DNA from: JANQFV01 sp964468185
GTDB lineage: Bacteria; Planctomycetota; Phycisphaerae; UBA1845; Fen-1342
Direction: 5' to 3'
DNA: 64,000 bases
NCBI GenBank assembly: GCA_964468185.1
Contig: CAYXTR010000013.1
Location: 62,001 to 126,000, forward strand
In this document: positions 8,064-15,579 of the stretch, one piece after another
Layout of the letters: each line of letters opens with the position of its first letter
Numbering within the stretch: the stretch's first letter is position 1
Position numbers and translations under genes: made by a program
The notes under the pieces: model-generated
Databases searched by the model: none
What the model was told of the DNA's origin: nothing
Seen by the model: only the letters and a program-made list of their open reading frames with translations

Positions 8064-9521
8064 ATGCAGCGATCCATTCTCGTAGCCGCACTCCTGGCAG
8101 CGTGCGTGGGGGCCGCGCCAAACCCGATCGTCATCGTAAACCCGAACATCGGAAACCCACTGGGCGACGTCGAGGACTTCTGGGGCGACGACGTGCGCAT
8201 TACCGAGTCGATATGGGATCATGCGCATCCAAGCCTCACCGCCACACCCAACGGCAATCTGTTTGTCGCTGTGGAGAAACTGACGACTGGCTGGATTGCG
8301 GTGTATCGTTCTCTCGACGGCGGCCAGACTTGGAATGCGCCGTTCGCGTTTCTGCACGGCGACCGCGTGGTGAACCCGAGCATCCACTACGTCGAAGGCG
8401 GCGACGATTGGATCGTCGTCGCTTACACGAGCCACTACGGCGACAACAAACTCGTCGGAACCTTGCGGCTCGACCCCGCCGATCCCGAGAACTACAGCTT
8501 CCTCAGTATTGAAGCCGACATCACCGGTACTGAGGAGATCCACCCCCATATTTGTTCGGACAACATCGACTACGGCGGCTATTACTTGTACGCCGTCTAT
8601 TCGCTTGACCTCGGTGATTACTTCGCCGTGATGTTCTCCCGCTCACTCGACTATGGCGATACCTGGGAAACGCCGCAGAACATCACAGACGGATCGGAAA
8701 ACAGCGGCTGGCTCGGACGTCCCCACCTCGCGTACAGCGACGACGTCGTCCACGTCGCCTTCGAGAAGCCCGGCTGGAACGGGGACGGCTGGACCACACA
8801 GGTCTGGACGACGAAGAGCGACAACTATGGCTCACCCGGCACCTGGACCGATGCCATTCAGCTTACCGACGTGGACCCCTCCGCCTACTACCCCACAATC
8901 GTAGCCGAACACGACGGCGACCATCTCGTTGTCGGTTTCGTCCGCGAGTATGCCTCCGATACCGACGTCCAGTTCGTGTACTCCACGAACGACGGAGACT
9001 CTTTCTCTTCCATCTATTCGCTCCCGTGGACCTTTGGCGACGAATATGCCGTCGATCTTGCCGTATCAGAGAGTCAGGGACGCTACCACGCTGTCTACCA
9101 GCGGAACACGGACACAGAGACCCAGGTTCTGTATTGTTGGGCTCCATCCGATGATCCGGTGAACTGGTCCGCCACACGCGTGGTAAACGACACCGGTACC
9201 GCCAGTGCCACATACCCCGGTGTCGCCGTTTGCAGCGATCCGACGGTAGCGCCAGCCCAGCAGGCCGGCGTCGCTTGGACCGACTACCGCAGTACATACT
9301 ACGACGTCTACTTCGACGCCGGCTTCGTCGTCCCCGTCGGCGACCTGAACTGTGATGGCGTCGTGGATTTCGACGACATTCAACCGTTCGTCCGCGCTCT
9401 GGCTGGCGAGGAGGAGTACCTCTCGTATTATCCGGACTGCATCTGGCTGAACGCCGACTGTGACCAGGACGGCGACGTGGACTTCGACGACATCGCCGCG
9501 TTCCTCGATTTACTGACGTAG
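8064..9521 (+). CDS. Secreted BNR/sialidase-like beta-propeller protein with dockerin-like cassette (copy 2)
   Basis: A 485-residue paralogue of the preceding gene. The start at 8064 is chosen because AAGGAG lies just upstream and it gives a clean signal peptide (MQRSILVAALLAACVGAAPN). The same domain plan follows: Asp-box-like blades (YRSLDGGQTW, SRSLDYGDTW, STNDGDSF) and shared landmarks (NPNIGNPLGDVEDFWGDDVRIT; FEKPGWNGDGW; WTFGDEYAVDLAV). It ends with the same paired EF-hand cassette (GDLNCDGVVDFDDIQPF, then DCDQDGDVDFDDIAAF). DNA in the cassette is nearly identical between copies, while the propellers have diverged. The two genes form a tandem duplication with separate promoters. Confidence 0.82.
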   Translation: MQRSILVAALLAACVGAAPNPIVIVNPNIGNPLGDVEDFWGDDVRITESIWDHAHPSLTATPNGNLFVAVEKLTTGWIAVYRSLDGGQTWNAPFAFLHGDRVVNPSIHYVEGGDDWIVVAYTSHYGDNKLVGTLRLDPADPENYSFLSIEADITGTEEIHPHICSDNIDYGGYYLYAVYSLDLGDYFAVMFSRSLDYGDTWETPQNITDGSENSGWLGRPHLAYSDDVVHVAFEKPGWNGDGWTTQVWTTKSDNYGSPGTWTDAIQLTDVDPSAYYPTIVAEHDGDHLVVGFVREYASDTDVQFVYSTNDGDSFSSIYSLPWTFGDEYAVDLAVSESQGRYHAVYQRNTDTETQVLYCWAPSDDPVNWSATRVVNDTGTASATYPGVAVCSDPTVAPAQQAGVAWTDYRSTYYDVYFDAGFVVPVGDLNCDGVVDFDDIQPFVRALAGEEEYLSYYPDCIWLNADCDQDGDVDFDDIAAFLDLLT

Positions 9522-9720
9522 CGTTAGCCCGCCGCGAGCGACAAGAACTCAATATCTCATTATCAATGCGCAGCCGCCACCGACTCTGCCGGCCCCGGTC
9601 GCGTTTCGTGTTCGTTTACCCGCCGGATCTCGTCTCAGCCATATTGATCTGTCGATCTCTAACTGATAAGCTCCTGTGCAGCGTGGGGGCGTCCAGTCTC
9701 GGGATTACGAGGTGAAAGCA

Positions 9721-10569
9721 ATGCGTAGCGGTTTGTGCGTATGTATTGTGGCAGTAGGACTCGCGGCCGTCGCTTCCGGTGCTGATTCAGCCGGCAAGGC
9801 TTATGAGGAAGGACTCGTCGCCCTGCGTGCCGGACAGCTCCAGGACGCGCTCGTAGCGTTCACCAAGGCTGCGAAGGCAGAGCCGGAGAATCAGGAGTAC
9901 CGCGAGCAGGCCTTGCTCGTTCGCCGTGTCATCCGCACGCACGAACTCCTCGCCGATATCGAGGACACCACCAAACGCGTGCTCTTCAGTCGCGGCTTGC
10001 ACGCCTTCTACCACGAGAACGAAGCCTACCGCCAGGCCCTGAAGGTTGACCGCGCACTGCACGAGCGACTCGATAACGCCGAGTCGGCCGAACTCCTGGC
10101 ACGCACGCAACTCGCCCTCAACCAGAGTGCCCAAGCCGCCGAGGTGATCGCCGGCGTAGCGCCTGCGGATCGCACACCCGCCCTGCATGCGCTCCACGCA
10201 CTGGCGTTAGCTCGTCAGGGTAACCATGATGCCGCCTGTAACGAGCTCTCCCAAGTAAACGTCCCCGATGGCCCCGCCTCCGAATTGCAGTTCGACCTGG
10301 CCTGTACACATGCCCTGCTCGGCAATACCGACGCCGCGCTCTCACACTTGAGAAACGCCCTCGAGCAGACACCCCCGAGCCAGATCGAGCGCTGTCGCAC
10401 ACAGGCCCGCACCTGCGCCGACCTCCGTACTGCCCGCGGCCAGAAGGCATTCAACGCCACCCTCAAGACCGAATCGAAAATCAAGGAATCGGACTGTAGC
10501 GGCGGAACCTCCTGTGGCAACTGCCCCAGTCGGTCAAGCTGTGGCAGCAAAGCGGACAAGGGCGATTGA
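9721..10569 (+). CDS. Exported tetratricopeptide-repeat protein with Cys-rich tail
   Basis: A 282-residue protein. The start at 9721 has GAGGTG ten bases upstream and gives a signal peptide (MRSGLCVCIVAVGLAAVASGADS). Several TPR-like units follow (AGKAYEEGLVALRAGQLQDALVAFTKAAKAEPEN; ALAGNTDAALSHLRNAL). TPRs are protein-protein interaction scaffolds. The last ~30 residues are rich in cysteine and serine (SDCSGGTSCGNCPSRSSCGS), which could bind metal or form disulfides. It precedes the polyferredoxin-like gene by about 130 bases, and both are exported or membrane proteins; a functional link is only an inference. Confidence 0.72.
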   Translation: MRSGLCVCIVAVGLAAVASGADSAGKAYEEGLVALRAGQLQDALVAFTKAAKAEPENQEYREQALLVRRVIRTHELLADIEDTTKRVLFSRGLHAFYHENEAYRQALKVDRALHERLDNAESAELLARTQLALNQSAQAAEVIAGVAPADRTPALHALHALALARQGNHDAACNELSQVNVPDGPASELQFDLACTHALLGNTDAALSHLRNALEQTPPSQIERCRTQARTCADLRTARGQKAFNATLKTESKIKESDCSGGTSCGNCPSRSSCGSKADKGD

Positions 10570-10701
10570 CCCACCTGCCACTTGCCCTGCGCCCTGACGT
10601 CGGGCTCGCCAGAAGCCGGCATGCCGTTATGCCGGCTCTGGCCAATGAATCGCGCTAGTTTTCCTATTCGCGGCGAGCCGGTTCCGCGAAACACGCCAGC
10701 C

Positions 10702-11871
10702 ATGCAACGTACTCGGCGCCTGACTCAATTCGCTTTCGTAACCCTGACACTCGTCGCCGTCTTCGTCGTCGGTGCCAACGCCGAACGCTGGTGCCCGTTC
10801 GGCGGCGTCGAGGCCGCCTACACGTATGCCACCGAAGGCAACCTGGTGTGCTCCCTCGGCGTATCGAACTTCTACATCCTCGGTGCCGTCCTCCTGATGA
10901 CCCTGCTGCTCCGACGGGCCTTCTGCGGTTACGTCTGCCCCATCGGCGCCATTTCCGAGTGGCTGCAGGGTGGTGCCCGCCGACTCGGTCTCCGCCCGCG
11001 ACGTGTTCCATACAAGCTCGATCGTGCTCTGTCGCTGCTCAAATACGCCGTCCTTGCGATCATCCTCTTCATCACATGGCGTGCTGCGGAACTCCACTTT
11101 CGAGCCTTCGATCCCTGCTACGCTCTCCTCAGTCGCCATGGGGAAGATATCACATTTTGGGCCTACGTCGTGGCGGGCGCCATCGTCTTGGGCTCGTTGT
11201 TCGTGATGGTGCCATTCTGCCGCTGGCTCTGCCCGCTCGCCGCCGTGCTAAACCCGTTTTCGCGGTTTGGCCTGACGCGCGTACATCGTACCGCGCACAC
11301 CTGTATCGACTGTGGCGTCTGTGCGCGAGCGTGCCCCATGGGCATCCAGGTTGACCGGGCCGGCCCGGTGACCGCCGCCCGTTGTACGTCCTGTTTCGAA
11401 TGCGTGGATGCCTGCCCCAGCAAAGTTCAGGCACTGAAATGGACACCCGCCACGTCGTCGGGTCGGGCTTTGCCGCGCGGCCTGCTGGTCGTCGCTGCGC
11501 TGCTGTGCATCACAGCAGCCGTGGCAGCAAGCTACGCAGTTCCCATTCCTTCATTCGTCAAGACGCACGGCGAGCGCCCCGCGAGTGTTGCAACAATGGA
11601 ACTCGAGGTCCAGGAACTCACCTGTCGCGGCCGCGCCACGCTCCTGGTCTACTTCCTGGAGCGTGACGATCTGTGGCATGTTCCGGGCTTCTGGCGTCTC
11701 GAGGCGTGGCCTGGCCCCGGTTCCGCGAAGGTACGCGTGATCTACGACCCGACCCGCTCCGATCCCGACCTGATCAAAGCGGCCATGACCGAGCCGTATT
11801 ACGACGCTGTAAGCGATCGCTGGCGCACGCCGCCCTTCCGCATCGAGGGCTACGATCCACTTGCCCTCTGA
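10702..11871 (+). CDS. Membrane polyferredoxin-like 4Fe-4S protein (NapH/NosR-type) with C-terminal HMA-like domain
   Basis: A 389-residue inner-membrane protein. The start at 10702 (MQRTRRLTQFAFVTLTLV) gives the usual first helix; upstream ATGs are in frame but less likely. The N-terminal part has ERWCPFGG, FCGYVCPIGAISEW and FCRWLCPLAAVLNPF, the paired Cys motifs of NapH/CcoG-like quinol-linked electron carriers. Two ferredoxin clusters follow: CIDCGVCARACP and CTSCFECVDACP. After another membrane helix the last ~90 residues (ELTCRGRATLLVYFLE to YYDAVSDRW) resemble a heavy-metal-associated fold with one Cys instead of CxxC. A role in redox delivery to an exported partner is likely, but the partner is not in view. 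Confidence 0.85.
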   Translation: MQRTRRLTQFAFVTLTLVAVFVVGANAERWCPFGGVEAAYTYATEGNLVCSLGVSNFYILGAVLLMTLLLRRAFCGYVCPIGAISEWLQGGARRLGLRPRRVPYKLDRALSLLKYAVLAIILFITWRAAELHFRAFDPCYALLSRHGEDITFWAYVVAGAIVLGSLFVMVPFCRWLCPLAAVLNPFSRFGLTRVHRTAHTCIDCGVCARACPMGIQVDRAGPVTAARCTSCFECVDACPSKVQALKWTPATSSGRALPRGLLVVAALLCITAAVAASYAVPIPSFVKTHGERPASVATMELEVQELTCRGRATLLVYFLERDDLWHVPGFWRLEAWPGPGSAKVRVIYDPTRSDPDLIKAAMTEPYYDAVSDRWRTPPFRIEGYDPLAL

Positions 11872-11893
11872 GTCGGGTTGTTTTGGCAGAAAA

Positions 11894-11947
11894 CGACGTG
11901 GGTCGAAACCTCATCCTTGAGATCCCGACCCACGTCGCGAGAGAGGG
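11894..11947. terminator. 12-bp perfect inverted repeat after the 4Fe-4S gene
   Basis: CGACGTGGGTCG (11894-11905) pairs with CGACCCACGTCG (11936-11947). An inner CTCA/TGAG stem lies in the 30-base loop. It sits 22 bases past the stop codon. On the plus strand no U-tract follows; on the minus strand TTTTC follows. It could stop transcription from either side. Confidence 0.55.
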
Positions 11948-12130
11948 GAGGAACACGGTTTCCCGCGCTCGGTCACGTCTGTTGTGCGCGGGTGCCGAAG
12001 CGAGACACGCAGGGTCCACCTCGACAGCATCAGGCACAACCTCGCTGTGAGTATGAGTATTCCCCAAGCCGACAACTTCGCGAGATTTGCAAGCGGAAGA
12101 AAACTACGGAAGAGATCAAGTGACGGGATA

Positions 12131-12210
12131 TCTGAAAAGAAAAATGTCCGAACGGGGGACTGACGGGCCGGGGGGTAAACCCGTACAGGTCTCGCGCCGT
12201 TCGGACATTT
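12131..12210 (-). ncRNA. Candidate small RNA gene with long hairpin, C-rich loop and U-tract
   Basis: Read on the minus strand, arms AAATGTCCGAACGG and CCGTTCGGACATTT (plus-strand 12197-12210 and 12142-12155) pair over 14 bp. Inside, GACCTG/CAGTC (one bulge) and ACGGG/CCCGT extend the helix to a 12-base loop, UUUACCCCCCGG. The 3' arm runs into AUUUUUCUUUU (12145-12135), an intrinsic terminator. A sigma-70 promoter lies directly upstream. Transcription would start near 12206, giving an RNA of about 70-75 bases. No ORF fits. It has the build of a trans-acting sRNA with a C-rich loop able to pair with purine-rich ribosome binding sites, but this function is inference. Confidence 0.65.
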
Positions 12211-12212
12211 GT

Positions 12213-12240
12213 ATTCTAGCACGTCTCCCCACCTTGCCAA
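12213..12240 (-). promoter_or_regulatory. Sigma-70 promoter for the small RNA candidate
   Basis: On the minus strand the -35 is TTGGCA (12240-12235) and the -10 is TAGAAT (12218-12213), with a 16-base spacer and a TGn extension (TGCTAGAAT). It is the promoter best matched to consensus on the minus strand of this gap and points straight into the hairpin. Confidence 0.65.
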
Positions 12241-12370
12241 CCCAAATTTCGAAATCTCTTCGCAAACTTCCGTCGAGTTCACCCCAGCTTTTCCAGAGCT
12301 GCACCCCGCGGTACACTTTGGCCCGTTCAGGACCGCACGGACGTGCCCTAAACGTACCGGGAGTTGCGAA

Positions 12371-12466
12371 ATGTCCGAGTTTCTTAAAGGCCTCTTATTC
12401 GGTCAGATAATCGACGTCATCGCAATTATCGTCTTCTTTGCGGTGAATGGCTGGCCTCAGTTCTGA
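12371..12466 (+). CDS. 31-residue membrane micropeptide
   Basis: ATG at 12371 with GGGAG eight bases upstream opens a 31-codon frame: MSEFLKGLLFGQIIDVIAII followed by VFFAVNGWPQF. After a short polar head it forms one transmembrane helix, like known bacterial micropeptides that modulate membrane complexes. It ends 66 bases before the pgsA start and may share its transcript. Base composition is less GC-rich than its neighbours. I know of no family; the case rests on the ribosome binding site, the clean helix and the natural stop. Confidence 0.5.
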   Translation: MSEFLKGLLFGQIIDVIAIIVFFAVNGWPQF

Positions 12467-12532
12467 CCTGCCGTCGGCGGTTTCGTCCGCACCATTCGCA
12501 CGCTACACTGCCAGCCCCGCTGGAGGTGCGCT

Positions 12533-13219
12533 ATCGCCGGACTTCGCATCAATCTGCCCAATCAGGTCACCCTGGCCCGCTTGGTCGTCGCCATCGTCTT
12601 TTTCGCTTTATTGTCGTGGTTTGACGCCGCTGAGCTCGACAAACAACGCTGGCTGCTCCAGGTCTGCTTCGTCCTGTTTCTGATCGCGGCCCTCGGCGAC
12701 ATCCTCGACGGCCTCCTCGCTCGCATGCTCCACGCCGTGACCTCCTTCGGCCGCATTGTGGATCCTGTGGTCGACAAAGTCCTTATCTGCGGCGCTTTTC
12801 TACTCTTTGCCGCCCATCCATTCTGGGACGGGGAAAGAAACATCACCGGCGTTGCACCCTGGATGGTGCTCGTCATTCTCGGACGTGAGCTGCTCGTCTC
12901 CGCCGTCCGCTCCCACGTCGAGTCGGAGGGTCAGGAATTCGGCGCCTCCTGGGTCGGCAAAGCAAAAATGTTCGTCCAGTCCGTCACAATTGGCGTCGTG
13001 CTGGGCCAATTGGCGTGGGATTTGGACGCACTCGCCCCGGTTCGCATTGCCAGTGTGTGGATTACCGTGATCGTTACCGTATTGTCCGCAATCTCCTACG
13101 TCCACCGCGCACGGGCCTTCCTGCTGACCAACGCTGCGCTCGGCGCTGCACCTGACACACAGTTGTCGACCGACGACGGTGAGGCACGCCGAGCATCCGC
13201 TGGCGAGGACGCCCCATAA
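12533..13219 (+). CDS. pgsA: CDP-diacylglycerol-glycerol-3-phosphate 3-phosphatidyltransferase
   Basis: PgsA makes phosphatidylglycerol phosphate from CDP-diacylglycerol and glycerol-3-phosphate in the inner membrane. The CDP-alcohol phosphotransferase signature is intact: DGLLARMLHAVTSFGRIVDP plus VVDKV, matching DG-x2-AR-x8-G-x3-D-x3-D. The conserved N-terminus INLPNQVTLARL is encoded upstream of the first canonical in-frame start (TTG 12581), and there is no ATG/GTG/TTG before it. GGAGG at 12522-12526 is correctly spaced for the ATC at 12533, so I propose that start, giving 228 residues; this is uncertain. The stop overlaps the next ATG (TAATG), showing coupling with pgpA. Confidence 0.88.
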   Translation: MAGLRINLPNQVTLARLVVAIVFFALLSWFDAAELDKQRWLLQVCFVLFLIAALGDILDGLLARMLHAVTSFGRIVDPVVDKVLICGAFLLFAAHPFWDGERNITGVAPWMVLVILGRELLVSAVRSHVESEGQEFGASWVGKAKMFVQSVTIGVVLGQLAWDLDALAPVRIASVWITVIVTVLSAISYVHRARAFLLTNAALGAAPDTQLSTDDGEARRASAGEDAP

Positions 13220-13764
13220 TGTCGGGCGCCGATCGTGTACGCGAGCTCTGCATCACTGTGCTCGGCAGCGGCTATGCACCGTTCGCGTCGGGGACGTGGG
13301 GTTCATTGACGAGCATCCTCCTGTTCGTACCCATCTGGTGGATTCTGGCGGGCACGAGCGCGCCATACGCCACGGTCGAAGCAGTTCTCATCGTGGGGAT
13401 CCTGGCCTCAAGCGTGATTTCCGTGTTGTGGGGAGAATGGGCCATCGCGCGGTACGGCCGCAAGGATCCGAAGGAGTTTGTGCTCGACGAGTTCGCCGGC
13501 CAATGGGTATCGCTGTTGGTCTTGCCGCTGGCGTACTCGGCCGACCTCTGGTCGCTCGCCTGCGTGTGGGGCGGTCAGTTCCTCCTGTTTCGCGCGTTCG
13601 ATATCGTCAAGCCGCCACCCGCGCGCCAACTCGAGCGGCTTCCCGCCGGCTGGGGCGTGCTGCTGGACGATCTCTTCGCCGGTGCATACGCGAACATCGT
13701 TGGTCAACTGATCTGGCGACTCACGCCAGCCGCAGCCTGGCTGGGAGTTGCGCTCGCCGACTGA
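13219..13764 (+). CDS. pgpA: Phosphatidylglycerophosphatase A
   Basis: A 181-residue membrane phosphatase that converts phosphatidylglycerol phosphate to phosphatidylglycerol, the step after PgsA. The N-terminus GSGYAPFASGTWGSLTSILL is the PgpA signature. DEFAGQWVSLLVLPLAYS and RAFDIVKPPPARQLERLPAGWGVLLDDLFAGAYANI follow, with the acidic catalytic residues (DE, D, DD). Its ATG overlaps the pgsA stop by one base, so the two enzymes of the pathway are made together. Confidence 0.95.
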   Translation: MSGADRVRELCITVLGSGYAPFASGTWGSLTSILLFVPIWWILAGTSAPYATVEAVLIVGILASSVISVLWGEWAIARYGRKDPKEFVLDEFAGQWVSLLVLPLAYSADLWSLACVWGGQFLLFRAFDIVKPPPARQLERLPAGWGVLLDDLFAGAYANIVGQLIWRLTPAAAWLGVALAD

Positions 13765-13785
13765 TTCTCAGGGAGTGTGGTCATC

Positions 13786-14592
13786 GTGGAGATCCTCAAC
13801 GCGGTCATCCTGGGCATCATCGAAGGCCTGACCGAGTTTCTGCCGGTCTCCAGCACCGGCCACATGGTCATCGCAATGCCCTTGCTGGGGATCGACGCGT
13901 CGACAGCTCCCTGGAATGTACTGCTCTGGGTCAGCCAGTTCGGCGCGATTCTGGCGGTGATTGTCTATTTCTGGCGAGACTTGTGGCGGCGCACGTTTCG
14001 GCCGCGCAGCGGTCCCTGGCATAATCACATTGTCTTCAAACTGTTCGTCGCCATGGTACCGACTGTGGCCATCGCTATCCCGCTGAAAGACTATTTCGAC
14101 CCGCTGGAGAGCATGCCCGTCGCCGTCGCCGTCGCTCTCATCGTCGGGGCCGGCATCCTTGAACTCATCGACCGCAGGTGCCGCCGTGAGATTCCACAAG
14201 AGATCGAGGATATCAAGCTCTGGCAGGCGTTCGCGATCGGCGTCATTCAAACCATCAGCATGTGGCCCGGCGTATCCCGCGCTGGCGCCACCATCATGGG
14301 CGGCATGGCCCTCGGCCTCAGCCCACGTGTCGCGACCGAGTTTTCGTTTTACCTCGCGATCCCCACGATGCTCGGCGCCGCCGTCAAGACTACCTGGAAG
14401 TTCCGCGACCAGCTCACGGCCGATGTCAGCACGATCGTGATCGTCGGCACCGCCGTCTCCTTCGTGGTCGCACTCGGCGTCGTCGCCTGGTTCATGGACT
14501 TCGTGAAGAAGCACCGTTTCCGGGTCTTTGCCATCTACCGCGTCGTGCTGGGCGTAGCGGTGCTTGCGTATTACTACCTGCTGGCCCAATGA
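13786..14592 (+). CDS. uppP: Undecaprenyl-diphosphatase (BacA/UppP)
   Basis: A 268-residue polytopic membrane enzyme that dephosphorylates undecaprenyl pyrophosphate, recycling the lipid carrier for peptidoglycan. The start at GTG 13786 is preferred because GGGAG lies ten bases upstream and the N-terminus then reads MEILNAVILGIIEGLTEFLP, as in the family; an in-frame GTG at 13777 is too close. Signatures are EGLTEFLPVSSTGH (catalytic Glu and the SSTGH loop) and MWPGVSRAGATIMGG. It follows pgpA by 21 bases, probably in the same operon, and converges on cdsA with a 15-base gap. Confidence 0.95.
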   Translation: MEILNAVILGIIEGLTEFLPVSSTGHMVIAMPLLGIDASTAPWNVLLWVSQFGAILAVIVYFWRDLWRRTFRPRSGPWHNHIVFKLFVAMVPTVAIAIPLKDYFDPLESMPVAVAVALIVGAGILELIDRRCRREIPQEIEDIKLWQAFAIGVIQTISMWPGVSRAGATIMGGMALGLSPRVATEFSFYLAIPTMLGAAVKTTWKFRDQLTADVSTIVIVGTAVSFVVALGVVAWFMDFVKKHRFRVFAIYRVVLGVAVLAYYYLLAQ

Positions 14593-14607
14593 CCCCGCCA
14601 CGCTCCA

Positions 14608-15552
14608 TCAAACCACGTGAATAATCCGCGTCCAGAAAACCCACGCAACCGGCGCCGCGAGCAAAGGCGAGTCGAGCACATCCAACACCCCGCCCAACCC
14701 CGGCAATGACTGCCCGGAATCCTTCACGTCCGCGTCTCGCTTGATCAGCGATTCACACAGATCACCCGCTGCCGAGAACAGCCCCAGCAGAATCCCCAAC
14801 ATCGCGAGCGCCCACAAGTGTGGCACGTACCGCTCCTGAAAGTGCAATACGTCACTCACATGCAGCCAATGCCCGATCGTCAGAGCGCATACCGCCGCCA
14901 CCACCACGCCCCCGACGAATCCCTCCCACGTCTTCTTCGGACTTAGCCACGGCACCAGTGGATGCCGCCCCCAAGCCCGCCCCGTGAAATAGGCCCCCGC
15001 ATCCGTGATCTTCACCAGGAACACGGAGAACAACAGCGCCGCGACACCCGCCCCTTCGCCTACCTCCATCCGCAGCTTCGTCATGAAGCTCGCCAATCCG
15101 CCCGCATAGAAGATGATGAACATCGTAATCGCAATGTTCTCGATCGCGTTCGTCGTGCGCTGCAGCAGCGCCTGCAGCAGGAATACCCACCCGAGTGCAA
15201 TAGCCATCCACAGCAGCGCCCACGATTCGTCATATACCCCGGTGATCGGCTTCAGATTGAACGAGACATACGGCCCAACCACCAGCACGGCACAGAACGC
15301 CAGCGCCGTCCGGCCGAAGGGCCGATACCCCCGATTCCGCGCGATCAGCACCAACTCGTGCGTCGCCGCCAGTGTCAATACCAGCACCACCGCCGTACAA
15401 ATCGCACCATTGTGCAACCAGGGCCCGAGATCCACACGCAGCACTGGCGCGATCCATACCGGGTCCGGCGGCTGTGCCAGCCAGCCATCCACGACCAGCA
15501 GCCCGATAATCAGCAGCGCCAGCGGAATGCCGATCAGCAGACGTTTGCGCAT
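14608..15552 (-). CDS. cdsA: Phosphatidate cytidylyltransferase
   Basis: A 314-residue membrane enzyme making CDP-diacylglycerol from phosphatidic acid and CTP, the substrate of PgsA. It has about eight hydrophobic segments and the CdsA signature near the C-terminus: KITDAGAYFTGRAWGRHPLV, then SPKKTWEGFVGG and LIKRDADVKDSGQSLPGLGGVLDVLDSPLLAAP (RDxxxKDxG-x-PGHGG-x-D-R-like). In the last signature PGHGG reads PGLGG. It lies 27 bases downstream of uppS. Confidence 0.93.
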   Translation of the reverse strand: MRKRLLIGIPLALLIIGLLVVDGWLAQPPDPVWIAPVLRVDLGPWLHNGAICTAVVLVLTLAATHELVLIARNRGYRPFGRTALAFCAVLVVGPYVSFNLKPITGVYDESWALLWMAIALGWVFLLQALLQRTTNAIENIAITMFIIFYAGGLASFMTKLRMEVGEGAGVAALLFSVFLVKITDAGAYFTGRAWGRHPLVPWLSPKKTWEGFVGGVVVAAVCALTIGHWLHVSDVLHFQERYVPHLWALAMLGILLGLFSAAGDLCESLIKRDADVKDSGQSLPGLGGVLDVLDSPLLAAPVAWVFWTRIIHVV

Positions 15553-15579
15553 GCGTTTTGCTTAAACCCTGTTCTCACC

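Larger units (their letters stand above)
11872..12370. other. Intergenic region between the 4Fe-4S gene and the pgsA locus
   Basis: About 500 bases without a supported protein gene. It holds the 12-bp inverted repeat near its left end and the small RNA with its promoter in the middle. A weak plus-strand promoter candidate (TTTTCC-17-TACACT, -10 at 12312-12317) lies ahead of the 31-codon ORF. The stretch 11950-12130 shows nothing I can name. Confidence 0.5.
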
